Assembly (NCBI RefSeq): GCF_035934735.1
Contig: NZ_CP142396.1
Coordinates: 310,001-374,000 of the forward strand
Source: Sedimentibacter sp. MB31-C6
GTDB lineage: Bacteria; Bacillota; Clostridia; Tissierellales; Sedimentibacteraceae
Direction: 5' to 3'
Length of the DNA: 64,000 nucleotides
The translations under genes were made by a program, and so were the position numbers. Within the stretch, counting starts at the first letter, position 1, and each line of letters begins with the position of its first letter. This document shows, piece by piece, positions 45,701-54,641 of the stretch. Under the pieces are notes generated by a model. That model was not told where the DNA came from. It was given only the letters and a program-made list of their open reading frames with translations, and did no database searches.

Positions 45701-46388
45701 TTTGATCTTGTGTCCTATTTGGTCCACTATTTCCATAGTAGAGTATTGCAACTGTTGGTTTTTCATAATTAATATATCCTTGTTTTATATAATCATCTAA
45801 ATCTAGAAATCTCTTCATATTTGATGGGTCACAAATTGATATTGGCTTAGGTTTGACTGGAGGTTGAGGTTCTTTGATTTCTTTATGATTTTGATAATCT
45901 CTTAAAATTAAATACAACATGTTGAGGATTTCTTCTACTCCTGCATTCTTCCAGTATTGCCTAATATATATATAATTTCGTATGTCTTTATTGTTAACTA
46001 ACTCAGTATTTTCATATGATCCTGTTACTTCTATAGCTTCTATTTGTGATGGGTGCTCTTTTACTAAAAATTCTCCTAGCCTTGAAACAGTGTTTAACTT
46101 ATATCTTTCTCCATTGCCTATTATAACTAGATTTTTATTATAATGTTTACAACTATTAAAGCATGTTTTACCTATTTCAGGGCTACTTCCCATTAAATCA
46201 AGTATGATGAAATTGCTCTCTACTATTGAATTTTCTATCTCTTTCAAACTATCTGGGGAAACCTTACTTCCCACGTAAAACAATTTTAAATCCAAGAGAT
46301 TACCGTATTTTTCTTCTATTACACTTTTTGCTTTTATAATGTCTGATATAACTGGATTAGACACTGTTACTATCACTAGCTTTAACAT
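42711..46388 (-). CDS. cobN: Cobaltochelatase large subunit CobN / magnesium chelatase H family
   Basis: The start is placed at ATG 46388 with GGAGG; the GTG at 46400 overlaps that site. The product of about 1225 residues shows the CobN core motifs YPPSEGNIFGGAFLN, HVGTHGTLEFLKGKE, LWGIETSRTQGETLGQ and the late DDFYTHFGGMA. It binds the corrin ring and inserts the metal together with ChlI and ChlD encoded just upstream. The B12 genes here belong to the anaerobic route, where cobalt normally enters early through CbiK or CbiX, so its exact substrate is open. Confidence 0.9.
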   Translation of the reverse strand: MLKLVIVTVSNPVISDIIKAKSVIEEKYGNLLDLKLFYVGSKVSPDSLKEIENSIVESNFIILDLMGSSPEIGKTCFNSCKHYNKNLVIIGNGERYKLNTVSRLGEFLVKEHPSQIEAIEVTGSYENTELVNNKDIRNYIYIRQYWKNAGVEEILNMLYLILRDYQNHKEIKEPQPPVKPKPISICDPSNMKRFLDLDDYIKQGYINYEKPTVAILYYGNSGPNRTQDQIGKISDRISQFANVIPIAFTSYGRRHLNEVENILLSPNSPKIDIILNFMAFRLASGPMREESQHDLDLLKKLNVPCIHPFFMAKREIAEWEASDKGISTGEFLTTVMLPELDGSIEMYPVGGIKNNSFNKQYNVEIIELDIIEDRVEKLIGRVKKWINLRHKQNKDKKVAIICYNYPPSEGNIFGGAFLNTFESVENILSNLKNEGYSVDSISKEDLMGYFTAGKIVNSGKWSTEDTSKHMIKYNSKNYISEIKNVVNYKDTCGTWGEAPGNIMVEGNDFLIPGKIFQNVFVGLQPTRGIHENPEKTYHDRFLPPHHQYQAYYKWLKEEFEADIIVHVGTHGTLEFLKGKECGMSSDCYPDIMVYDMPHAYIYNITNPAESSIAKRRAHAVMISYQPPNFTEGELYGDLILIESLINEYHVAEHTDATKCKDIFSNIKEKAEKLNICAENLDELENELYRMKRSLIPCGLHTFGKGYNVEEAINFMKFVLRYDRTETKSLKRLICEQEGLNYDEELKQNNVELLKRLDVFSNEIIDNFIDKGEVDSCYLDALNFGKQCMEAVRNCNEMNGLLKVLNGEYLSAKMSGDVFRNPEVLPTGYNMYQFDPYSVPTAVAYERGKNIAENTIEKYKAETGQYPKSVAIVLWGIETSRTQGETLGQILNYLGVKIGNNKNKFNFQYEIIPMEKLNHPRTDITIDMSGFFRDMYPNMVDELNNIFRDIYLLDEPDDFNYFKANSKKIYDSLINQGYEKCEAEELSYSRLFGPREGEYGNGVNKLIETRNWKDESQLGNLFIQNTGNIYTKNYRGRKIEGLFNEMLSKVDLVTQIRSYHGYEVTDLDDFYTHFGGMAKAVEVSKGEKVKIYINDTTGEKIETDNVQNSIARGVRTRLLNPKWIDGMLENKYHGAQKIEKIFENIIGLASTTNEVEGWIFDNLHSTYIANENIRERMKDNNKWAYSDIIERMIEAKERGYWNATEEQYKELCKAYIETEGSIEEGI

Positions 46389-46401
46389 ATTTGCCTCCAC
46401 A

Positions 46402-48297
46402 CTACATAATCATACTTTCTTTTACAGCTCCAACTATTTTATCTGCTGCAAGATCTCCTAAGCTATAATATTTAGAGTTCATTGCATTTGCAATTTGTTT
46501 AGCAAGCCCAAGCTTTACGAAACCTTGTTCAGTATCTATAACAAGTGATTGTATGTTTGATTTATTAATTTTAATAGCCATATTAATTGCCTCATGAAAA
46601 GCATCCCCACCATCTAATGATGAATTAGCTCTTCCATCAGTTACAAGAACTATGACTGGCAACATATCAGGATCTTTCCTCATATTAGTCTTTATAATTT
46701 CATACCCCTTAGAAAGACCTACTGCTAAAGGTGTTTTACCTCCTGTTGGAAGCACTCTCAAACTCTTTTGAGCTAGTTCTACACTTCTTGTAATTTCCAA
46801 CAAAACTTCTGCATCTTTTTTCTTAAAAGCAATCATACCTACCTTGTCCCTTTTTTGATATGCATCTGTTAGTAAAGATAAAATTGCTCCTTTAACTTCT
46901 GTCATTCTTTTTTTAACTCCCATTGAACCACTTGCATCTACTATAAACAATATAGTGCTTCCTATCCTTTTTTCTCTCATCTTTACTCTAAAATCATTTT
47001 TATCAATAGATATAGCAAGATTATTTTTTTCTCTTATTCTCTGATATGGTGCTGCCGCTCTAATTGTGGCATCGAAAGCTATATCATTTACTTTTTCTTT
47101 AGTAAATCTATATTTTACATATCTGCCTTGTTTCAAATTTGTTTTTGTTTTACTTCTTTTCCCACTACCTTTATAAATTTTTCTAATTTGCGCATCTATT
47201 TTTAGTGGCTTAATTGAAAAGATACTACCAATATCATCTATATTACTATCATATTTGTCATCATTGTCTGTTTCTTTTTCATTATTTTCAAAATTTATAT
47301 TATCTTCCGATTTGTTTTCTTCTTGTTCTATTTCATGCTCATTATTATTTTTGTTTTCATCTTGATTTTCTTTTTCTTTTTCATTATTGTTTTGTTTATT
47401 GTTTTTTTCATCTTTATTGTCTTCGCCATTGCTTGTTTTAGGAGGCAATTCGCGTATTCTATGAGCAAGTGCAAATCTCGCTGCTTCATAAATGTCCTCA
47501 TTACATATATTTGTTCTATTATCAAATGCAGCTATAGCCTTTGCAGTTTCTATAATTATTATCTCTGCTCTATGTCCCTGACAATTAGATTTTACGGATA
47601 ATTCTGCTGCTAATTCCATTGAACTTACTGATACTTCAATTCTTTCAAGACAGTTCTTCGCACATATTATTCTATCATAAAGCTTATTCGATTCTTCTTG
47701 CCATTTTTCTATATATTTAACTGGATTATTATCGTATTCTAATCTTCTTTTTATTATTTCTTTTCTATCTTCTATGACCTGTATTCCCTTAACATCAACA
47801 TACAATCCAAATCTATCTAAAAACTGTGACCTCAAATTTCCCTCTTCTGGATTCATAGTTCCAACTAAAACAAAATTAGATTTATGCGAATATGATATTC
47901 CTTCCCTTTCAACATAGTTTATTTTAGATGATGATACATCTAATAAGCTGTTTACAATATTTTCACTCAATAAATTAACTTCATCAACATATAAAAAGTT
48001 GCCATCTGCTCTTTTCAAAATACCTGCTTCATAATTTATTTCACCATTTATGATTGTTTTTTGAATGTCAATTGTTCCTATCAATCTATCTTCGGTTACA
48101 TTTAGTGGTATTTCAACTACTTTTAATGAATGCATTAACTCTGCTAAACCTCTAACTAATGTAGATTTTGCATTACCTTTTTCGCCACTTATTAAAACTC
48201 CGCCAATTAAAGGATTTATTAAATTTAATATTAGAGCTCTTTTTATTTTTTCCTGGCCAATAACTGCTACAAAAGGAAATACATAAGTTTTTTCCAT
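46402..48297 (-). CDS. Chelatase subunit D: AAA domain plus von Willebrand A domain
   Basis: The 631-residue product has an N-terminal AAA domain with Walker A GEKGNAKST (38-46), a highly charged Asn/Glu/Lys-rich linker (about 290-355), and a VWA domain with the MIDAS motif DASGS (454-458). This is the ChlD/BchD layout. It bridges the ATPase ring of subunit I and the large subunit. It lies between chlI and cobN with short spacers and should be cotranscribed with them. Confidence 0.92.
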   Translation of the reverse strand: MEKTYVFPFVAVIGQEKIKRALILNLINPLIGGVLISGEKGNAKSTLVRGLAELMHSLKVVEIPLNVTEDRLIGTIDIQKTIINGEINYEAGILKRADGNFLYVDEVNLLSENIVNSLLDVSSSKINYVEREGISYSHKSNFVLVGTMNPEEGNLRSQFLDRFGLYVDVKGIQVIEDRKEIIKRRLEYDNNPVKYIEKWQEESNKLYDRIICAKNCLERIEVSVSSMELAAELSVKSNCQGHRAEIIIIETAKAIAAFDNRTNICNEDIYEAARFALAHRIRELPPKTSNGEDNKDEKNNKQNNNEKEKENQDENKNNNEHEIEQEENKSEDNINFENNEKETDNDDKYDSNIDDIGSIFSIKPLKIDAQIRKIYKGSGKRSKTKTNLKQGRYVKYRFTKEKVNDIAFDATIRAAAPYQRIREKNNLAISIDKNDFRVKMREKRIGSTILFIVDASGSMGVKKRMTEVKGAILSLLTDAYQKRDKVGMIAFKKKDAEVLLEITRSVELAQKSLRVLPTGGKTPLAVGLSKGYEIIKTNMRKDPDMLPVIVLVTDGRANSSLDGGDAFHEAINMAIKINKSNIQSLVIDTEQGFVKLGLAKQIANAMNSKYYSLGDLAADKIVGAVKESMIM

Positions 48298-48315
48298 TTT
48301 ATAATCACCCCTATT

Positions 48316-49356
48316 CTACAACTCGGCTATGCAATTTATTATTTCTTCAACTTTAGAAAAATCTAATAAACCTTCCTCGAATGGTCTTCGTCTCATTCTG
48401 TGTGGGAGTGTCAATTCTGCTGCTTCTATCATATCTCTATTATTTATTTCATCTCTACCATCAAAGGCTGCTATAGTCATTGCAGTTTTTATAATACTTA
48501 TATCTGCTCTATGTCCGTCTACTTCCATTTTTATACTAATTGTAGCGGCCATTTCAAGTACTTTATCACTTATTTTAACTAGTCTAAGCATCTTTTGTGC
48601 ATTTAATATTTTATCCGTTAATTGATTTTGTTCTTCTATGTAGTTTTTTATGAAAACTGAACTATCCATTTCATATTTGAGCCTTCTTTTTATAACTTCT
48701 ACTCTTTTTTCTGTTTCTCTCTCTCCTACCACATCTACGACCATTCCAAATCTATCTAATAGCTGTGGTCTTAAGTCGCCTTCCTCCGGATTCATTGTTC
48801 CCACTAAAATGAATTTGGCAGGATGACAAAACGATACACCTTCTCTTTCCACTGTATTTACACCCATGGCTGCTGAATCTAATAAAATATCTACTACATG
48901 GTCATCAAGCAAATTCACTTCATCCACATATAATATATTTCTATTTGCATATGCTAAAATACCTGGTTCAAATTTCTTCTCACCATTTTTTATTGCATGT
49001 TCAATATCTAACGTACCTACTACTCTATCCTCTGTAGCACTTATGGGTAAATCTATAACTTTCATTTTACTATTTGTTGAATTTAGTGTTATACCATTAT
49101 TAATTTTTTCCATACATTCTGTACACATACTGCTTTTATCATATGGATCACATCCAAAAACACATCCTTCAACAATAGATTTTTGGGGTAAAAGCTCAGC
49201 TAATGCTCTAACTGCAGTTGATTTAGCTGTTCCTTTTTCACCTCTGATTAAAACTCCTCCCAAAGAAGGATTTATAACATTGTATATCAATGCTTTTTTC
49301 ATATTTTCTTGTCCAACTATTGCCGTAAATGGATATATTGCATTTGTACTTTTCAT
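48316..49356 (-). CDS. Chelatase ATPase subunit I (ChlI/BchI-like)
   Basis: The 346-residue AAA+ protein has Walker [10 protein letters not shown] (39-47), Walker [17 protein letters not shown] and the sensor arginine region LLDRFGM. In metal chelatases it forms the ATPase ring that drives insertion. It contains a cysteine-rich insert (about 68-80: [17 protein letters not shown]) typical of the BchI family. The ATG has an AAGGAG site. Confidence 0.92.
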   Translation of the reverse strand: MKSTNAIYPFTAIVGQENMKKALIYNVINPSLGGVLIRGEKGTAKSTAVRALAELLPQKSIVEGCVFGCDPYDKSSMCTECMEKINNGITLNSTNSKMKVIDLPISATEDRVVGTLDIEHAIKNGEKKFEPGILAYANRNILYVDEVNLLDDHVVDILLDSAAMGVNTVEREGVSFCHPAKFILVGTMNPEEGDLRPQLLDRFGMVVDVVGERETEKRVEVIKRRLKYEMDSSVFIKNYIEEQNQLTDKILNAQKMLRLVKISDKVLEMAATISIKMEVDGHRADISIIKTAMTIAAFDGRDEINNRDMIEAAELTLPHRMRRRPFEEGLLDFSKVEEIINCIAEL

Positions 49357-49402
49357 TTATAATAACTCCTTTCCTTATCACTCGATATTGCTTGATATAA
49401 CT

Positions 49403-50137
49403 TTATTCAGCTTTTTTACATCCTCTTATACCTATAACAAATACTATTAAAAAATAACACACTAATATTAGAGGATGAATAATTAAATTTGTTATCTCTT
49501 CACCGTTGCTTCTTAAACCTAAACTTGTATGGGTAAGTGGTAATATCCATATAACACCTTTCATTACGCCTGGCATTTTGTTTAAGGAAAAAAATGTTCC
49601 ACATAAAAACGACATTGGAGTTATTACAAAGCTTGAAAATTTAGACAATGTTCGATGAGAATTTATTAATATTCCAGCTGCAAATCCAATAGCAGCAAAA
49701 ACTAAACAATTAAGAATGACAATGAGAACAAAATATAATGATAATTCTAATTCAATACCACATATTAATGTCAAAAAAATTATTAGAAAAGCTGAATATA
49801 TTCCCATTAATGCACCTGAAACAATTTTGCCCAAGGCATAGGAAGTCAAAGTAATGGGTGCTATCATAAATGATTCAAATGTTTTATAAAAAATTCTAGA
49901 TACATTTACTGATGTTGCTGTATTGTTATAGCTTGATGACATTGTAGTCAATGCAACAATACCAGGAATAATAAATTTAATATATGATTGACCTTCTACG
50001 GTTACTCCTCCACCCAGCCCCCAACCAAAAGCAATTAAATATAATATTGGTGAAACCATGGAAGCTAAGGTTATAGTCCAAAATTTTCTTTTAAATAGCA
50101 CATATTCTTGCCATAAAATACTTAAAAAAGCTGACAT
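49403..50137 (-). CDS. ABC-2 type transporter permease
   Basis: The 244-residue membrane protein has about six helices and the ABC-2 pattern (SFESFMIAPI-like FESFMIAPITLTSYALGK, later MSFLCGTFF). The start overlaps the stop of the ATPase gene (TAATG), so the two form one exporter. It lies between the corrinoid importer and the chelatase genes, which hints at a cobalt- or tetrapyrrole-related substrate, but this is inference. Confidence 0.9.
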   Translation of the reverse strand: MSAFLSILWQEYVLFKRKFWTITLASMVSPILYLIAFGWGLGGGVTVEGQSYIKFIIPGIVALTTMSSSYNNTATSVNVSRIFYKTFESFMIAPITLTSYALGKIVSGALMGIYSAFLIIFLTLICGIELELSLYFVLIVILNCLVFAAIGFAAGILINSHRTLSKFSSFVITPMSFLCGTFFSLNKMPGVMKGVIWILPLTHTSLGLRSNGEEITNLIIHPLILVCYFLIVFVIGIRGCKKAE

Positions 50138-50976
50138 TATTCACCCACCCTTTTATTAGTCAATTTTATAAACACATCTTCCAAATTAGATGGTCTAATA
50201 TTTATACTTCCTGTTAAAGTATCCGCAAAAGAAGCTGCTTCTTCTTTTTTCTGAAAGAATTCGCTTTTTGTTGTTCCATTTTCATAATATTCAACGGTAT
50301 ATTTGCCAACCCCTTCAATTAAACTTTTAGGGCAATCTAACCGAATTAGCTTCCCTTCATCTATAAGCCCAACTCTATCACACAAAACTTCTGCCTCTTC
50401 TATATAATGTGTAGTTAATAATACTGTCAATCCATCTTCCTTCAACCTTTTTAACAAATCCCACATTTTACGTCTCGCTGCTGCATCAAGTCCAACCGTT
50501 GGTTCATCTAAAAGAAGTAATTCAGGATTATGCATAAGTGCTCTTGTAATCATTAGTTTTCTTTTCATTCCTCCTGAAAACTCATTAACAAGCTTATCAG
50601 CTCTATCACTTAATTCTATAAAATCTAAAAGTTCATTTATTCTTTTTCTTCTAATATCTTTAGGTATGTTGTAAATCCTGCCATTTAGCTCGAGATTCTC
50701 CCATGCTGTCATTTCTACATCTAAATTGTTGCCTTGTGGTACAACTCCTATTTTCATTTTTACTTCTTTTAAATTTCTATCCATACTTTTATCATTAATA
50801 ATAATATCTCCAGATGTTTTTGGAGTTAATGTGCTTATCATTCTAATAGTTGTTGTTTTACCCGCTCCATTTGGACCTAAAAGTCCAAAAAACTCCCCTT
50901 TATTAATTTTTAAATTTAAATTATTAACTGCAATTAAATCATTGTATTTTTTAGTTAGATTTTTAATAACTAACAA
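50137..50976 (-). CDS. ABC-2 type transporter ATPase
   Basis: The start is placed at TTG 50976, with GGAGGAA upstream; the in-frame TTG at 50991 contains that site. The product of about 279 residues has Walker A GPNGAGKTT, signature FSGGMKRK, Walker B LLLDEPTVGLD and the DrrA/CcmA-type tail. It powers the permease encoded next to it. The substrate cannot be told from sequence. Confidence 0.92.
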   Translation of the reverse strand: MLVIKNLTKKYNDLIAVNNLNLKINKGEFFGLLGPNGAGKTTTIRMISTLTPKTSGDIIINDKSMDRNLKEVKMKIGVVPQGNNLDVEMTAWENLELNGRIYNIPKDIRRKRINELLDFIELSDRADKLVNEFSGGMKRKLMITRALMHNPELLLLDEPTVGLDAAARRKMWDLLKRLKEDGLTVLLTTHYIEEAEVLCDRVGLIDEGKLIRLDCPKSLIEGVGKYTVEYYENGTTKSEFFQKKEEAASFADTLTGSINIRPSNLEDVFIKLTNKRVGE

Positions 50977-51035
50977 TTTTTGTTCCTCCAAACTCAGATT
51001 ATAATTTCTTAATATACTAAAAAAGAAACTACTTT

Positions 51036-51062
51036 AAAAAAATCTGCCCCAATGGCAGTTTT
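51036..51062 (-). terminator. Terminator after btuD
   Basis: The hairpin CTGCC / GGCAG followed by seven Us on the minus strand lies between btuD and the ABC-2 ATPase gene. It may only partly stop transcription into the downstream genes. Confidence 0.7.
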
Positions 51063-51119
51063 TATTATTCAAATTAAATTTTAATATAACTTAGAAATCA
51101 ACTAAGCACTTGCTATATA

Positions 51120-51902
51120 TTATGCTATAGTTTTTCTAGGTATAAAGAACGGACAATTATTAATTTTATCATCATATATGTCTGCATCTATCCTAAAAAT
51201 ATCTTTCAACAAACAACTGCTAATCACATTTTCTGGTTCACCAAAATCACATAACTCACCATTATTTATAACTAATATTTTATCAGAATACCTAGCGGCT
51301 TGATTTAAATCATGTAAAACCATAACAACAGTAAGACCTAATGTTTCATTTAATTCTTTAATTAATTCTAAAACTTCCAACTGGTAAGATATATCTAAAA
51401 AAGTTGTAGGTTCATCTAATATTAAAATTTTAGGCTTTTGTGCCAATGACATAGCAATCCAAGCCCTCTGACGCTCCCCGCCAGAAAGTGTTATAACAAA
51501 CCTTTTTCTCATATCCTGTAACCCTGTTTTCTCTAATGCCCAATCTATAATATCTTTATCTTCTTTCCCTAACCTTTTACCAAATTTAATATGAGGATAT
51601 CTACCATAAGAAACTAATTCCTCTATTGAAATATCAGAAGATACATTTTTTACTTGTGGCAAAACTGCTAGTTCTTGAGCTATATCCTTTGTTTTTTTCT
51701 CTTTTATATTAATTTTATCTAAAAAAATATCACCACGAGATATTTTCAAACATCTGCTAACCGCTTTTATTAACGTAGATTTTCCAGAACCATTTGGACC
51801 TATTATTGTAGCAATTTCACCAGTATTAATGTGGAAACTAACATCCTTAACTATTTTTTTATCAGTATATTTAACATCTAAGTTCTTTACTGTTAATTCC
51901 AT
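51120..51902 (-). CDS. btuD: Corrinoid (B12-type) ABC importer ATPase
   Basis: The 260-residue ATPase has Walker A GPNGSGKST (about 35-43), signature LSGGERQR, Walker B ILILDEPTTFLD and the H-loop LHDLNQAARY typical of the FecE/BtuD group. It joins the BtuC-like permease and BtuF-like lipoprotein. The corrinoid specificity is inferred from the cobalamin riboswitch upstream; an iron siderophore importer would look similar. Confidence 0.9.
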   Translation of the reverse strand: MELTVKNLDVKYTDKKIVKDVSFHINTGEIATIIGPNGSGKSTLIKAVSRCLKISRGDIFLDKINIKEKKTKDIAQELAVLPQVKNVSSDISIEELVSYGRYPHIKFGKRLGKEDKDIIDWALEKTGLQDMRKRFVITLSGGERQRAWIAMSLAQKPKILILDEPTTFLDISYQLEVLELIKELNETLGLTVVMVLHDLNQAARYSDKILVINNGELCDFGEPENVISSCLLKDIFRIDADIYDDKINNCPFFIPRKTIA

Positions 51903-51903
51903 T

Positions 51904-52908
51904 TTAATTCTTCTCCCTTCTTCTAAGCAAATATAGAAAAAACGGTGCTCCTAATGCTGACATTATAATTCCAACAGGTATTTCCATAGGGGCAAAAATT
52001 ACCCTCGATATGGTATCACAAATAACTACTATGCTAGAACCTGTAAAAATTGTTGCAGGCAATAAATACCTATAATCTGATCCGATAAACAGCCTCGTAA
52101 TATGTGGCACAATCAGTCCAACAAATCCTAGTAGTCCTGCTACACTCACCGCTGCCCCTGCGAGTAAAGAAGAAATTATAATAAATAAAAATCTTGTTTT
52201 CTCTACATTTATTCCGAGTCCAGTTGCAACCTCATCACCTAACATAAGTATATTTAATTTATTGGGTATAAATAACAATAATATTATACCAATAGTAGCA
52301 TATGGAAATATTGTCGATACATGTTTCCAATTAGTAGCAGATAATCCTCCAACCATAAATCCAATTATTCCTGAAACCTTATCTGGATAAAATGTCATAA
52401 TAGCATTAGTTCCTGCCCCTAAAAGTGATGAAACTGCTACCCCAGCTAATATAAGTCTCATTGGAACTACTCCTTCTTTCCATGCAAGAAAATAAATTAG
52501 AAGAGTAGCTAATAAAGCTCCCACAAATGCTCCTGCAGGAGCTAAAAAGTAATAACTAGGAAAAATTATAAGCACAATCAAAGTTAAAAGACCTGCACCT
52601 GCAGAAACTCCGATAATATTTGGTCCTGCCAAGGGGTTTCTCATCACACCTTGTAATATCGCCCCTGATAAAGCAAGACATGTTCCTACCAATGCTGCAA
52701 CAATAGTTCTTGGTAATCTAACATTCCATATTATTTGATAATTCACAGTAGCTTCTTCAAATAAAACTGCATTTAATATTTCTTTAAATGATATCTTGAC
52801 GGCTCCGTTGCCGATACTTATAAAAAAACTCAACACAGCTATAATTATAAAGATTAATAATATAAGCTTTTTCTTGATGCCTTCCTGCTTTGTATTGCTG
52901 CTATTCAT
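51904..52908 (-). CDS. btuC: Corrinoid ABC importer permease, FecCD family
   Basis: The 334-residue protein has about ten membrane segments and the FecCD motifs VRLPRTIVAALVGTCLALSGA (in part) and GFVGLIVPHITRL. Gly-rich GVSAGAGL follows the third helix. It forms the membrane channel of the importer. It is separated from the binding-protein gene by 24 bases and touches btuD. Confidence 0.92.
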   Translation of the reverse strand: MNSSNTKQEGIKKKLILLIFIIIAVLSFFISIGNGAVKISFKEILNAVLFEEATVNYQIIWNVRLPRTIVAALVGTCLALSGAILQGVMRNPLAGPNIIGVSAGAGLLTLIVLIIFPSYYFLAPAGAFVGALLATLLIYFLAWKEGVVPMRLILAGVAVSSLLGAGTNAIMTFYPDKVSGIIGFMVGGLSATNWKHVSTIFPYATIGIILLLFIPNKLNILMLGDEVATGLGINVEKTRFLFIIISSLLAGAAVSVAGLLGFVGLIVPHITRLFIGSDYRYLLPATIFTGSSIVVICDTISRVIFAPMEIPVGIIMSALGAPFFLYLLRRREKN

Positions 52909-52932
52909 TATGCCTAATCTCCTTAATTACTT

Positions 52933-53994
52933 TTATTTATATACCTCTGGATAAAGAATCTCAGCTAAACCTTGGTACGCCTCTGGATATCTATCATTTG
53001 GCTTATACATATATAAATCCTTTGGTAAAACTATATATTTATCATTCTTTACTGCTTTTAAAGAAGCCCATGCTGGATTATCTTGTGCATCAGTTTTTAA
53101 TCTTTCCATTATTTTTTCATGGTCACTTCCCATAGTTTGTACAAATATAAAATCTGGGTCTTCTTGAATTATTTTTTCCATACTAAATACCTTAGCATTT
53201 GATGGATCTGTTTGTGTATCTGATATGTTAATTGTATTTAAATCTTTTAACATTTCACCAACCATTGATTCAGAATTTCTTACAGTAAGACTTTTAGCTG
53301 ATGCAAACAATATAAGAACTTTATAATTTTCATCTGTTGGTGCTTTTTCAACTATTTCATCAACACCTTTTTTTACTTTATCCATTTGTTCTTTATACAA
53401 ATCTTCTCTTCCAGTAATTGCAGTGAATAACCTTACTGATTTATAATAATCCTCTAAGTAATCATTCTTAATTGCTATAACTTGTATATTATTTTCTTTT
53501 AATGTAGGAATCATTTCTGTTTGTCCACTAAATCCACTTGTCATGATTACTAATTCAGGCTGAAGTGCTAATACTTTTTCTAAACTTGGAGCTCCTGATG
53601 TTCCAACTACTTCAGCTTTTAGAGATTCTTCAACTGGTTTTTCTTCTGATTCTTCTACTCTTCCTACAACTTCTCCACCACAACTATAATAAATATCTAA
53701 GTACGAATTGTATAAGCATACTACTCTTTCAGGATTCTTTTTAATAGATACCATTTCTCCTGTATAATCTTCGAAAGTAACATATTCTTCATTTATAGTA
53801 ACTCCATATTCAGAAACAACTTCATTATTTGCTGGTGTTTCTGTTGTATTGTTTTCTTCTTTGTTGCTTTCTTCTGTACTAGGTGCTGAAGTTTCAGGAA
53901 TAGCTTCATTTGAATTATCCTTGCTACACCCTGTGATTAATGTAATTAGCATTAAAGCTATAATTAATAATGCTAAAAATTTAGTTTTTTTCAT
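52933..53994 (-). CDS. btuF: Corrinoid-binding lipoprotein of the ABC importer
   Basis: The start is placed at ATG 53994 with GGAG upstream; the TTG at 54006 contains that site. The product of about 353 residues has a lipoprotein signal ending LITGC (Cys near 23), an acidic Ser/Thr/Glu-rich linker, and a Peripla_BP_2 domain (PERVVCLYNSY, ALQPELVIM). It captures ligand outside the cell. Its leader carries a complete cobalamin riboswitch, so a corrinoid ligand is most likely. Confidence 0.9.
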   Translation of the reverse strand: MKKTKFLALLIIALMLITLITGCSKDNSNEAIPETSAPSTEESNKEENNTTETPANNEVVSEYGVTINEEYVTFEDYTGEMVSIKKNPERVVCLYNSYLDIYYSCGGEVVGRVEESEEKPVEESLKAEVVGTSGAPSLEKVLALQPELVIMTSGFSGQTEMIPTLKENNIQVIAIKNDYLEDYYKSVRLFTAITGREDLYKEQMDKVKKGVDEIVEKAPTDENYKVLILFASAKSLTVRNSESMVGEMLKDLNTINISDTQTDPSNAKVFSMEKIIQEDPDFIFVQTMGSDHEKIMERLKTDAQDNPAWASLKAVKNDKYIVLPKDLYMYKPNDRYPEAYQGLAEILYPEVYK

Positions 53995-54049
53995 TTTCTT
54001 CTCCAAACAATTAATATCATTTTTTAACTAAACAAAATCTTCATATAAA

Positions 54050-54079
54050 TAAAAAAACCATAGCCGTACGGCTATGGTT
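54050..54079 (-). terminator. Riboswitch-controlled terminator before btuF
   Basis: A perfect 24-base palindrome (arm AACCATAGCCGT) is followed by seven Us on the minus strand, between the aptamer and btuF. Confidence 0.88.
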
Positions 54080-54139
54080 AATATGCTGAATAAACATAAA
54101 AATAATAACTTCCCACCGAAGACTTATTCATAAAATTCA

Positions 54140-54275
54140 TAGGCAGGTCTCCTGACTTATGGATTAACCTACTCTCAAAACCTTCCCAGAAAGTGCTCCA
54201 GTGGTATACTTTGATTTCGTTCCAATTACAGTAGCGGGGGCTGCAGCGGATTTTAACCGCTTTCCCTTTTAATCA
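54140..54275 (-). ncRNA. Adenosylcobalamin riboswitch of the btuFCD region
   Basis: On the minus strand the B12 box AGTCAGGAGACCTGCC (54157-54142), the core CAGCCCCCGCTACTGTAATTG region, ACCACTGG and GGGAAGG occur in the standard order. The B12 box is identical to that of the cbi riboswitch. It should lower import and downstream genes when cofactor is plentiful. Confidence 0.95.
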
Positions 54276-54351
54276 TATAAACCTATAATTTTTATTATTT
54301 AATTTTCAAATTCTTGTATTCATTGTTATGATTTCTCAATTGAGTAATTAA

Positions 54352-54380
54352 ACTCTATCATAACTGTTTTTTAATGTCAA
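54352..54380 (-). promoter_or_regulatory. Promoter of the btuF operon
   Basis: TTGACA (54380-54375) and TAGAGT (54357-54352) are 17 bases apart, upstream of the riboswitch. Confidence 0.65.
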
Positions 54381-54570
54381 GAAAATTCTTTTAAACCCAG
54401 CTCTGAAAATTCTCACTTTTTAAAAATTTGTTGCTGAATTTATTACTATCTTTCTCAATAAGCATAAACAGTAAAAATAGTGGAATACTAATAATATTTC
54501 TATTAATCTTTAAATGTAAAATATAAAAATCGTTTTCACCAAAATTAAAGTAATGTTAAGAATTAATTAA

Positions 54571-54598
54571 TTGATATAATTAACAAAAATGCTATATT
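54571..54598 (+). promoter_or_regulatory. Promoter of the glycosyltransferase gene
   Basis: TTGATA (54571-54576) and TATATT (54593-54598) have a 16-base spacer. The rest of 54381-54570 is AT-rich with nothing recognisable. Confidence 0.45.
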
Positions 54599-54641
54599 AC
54601 AAGCATAAAGAAGTTTATTTGACTGAATGGAGGTAATTGAT

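Noticed and set aside
47328-47525. Minus-strand Lys-rich frame
   Set aside because: It is an alternative frame of the low-complexity linker of the chelatase D subunit.
48866-49450. Plus-strand frame of 194 residues
   Set aside because: It mirrors chlI and is low-complexity Ser/Phe-rich, as expected of an antisense frame in AT-rich DNA.
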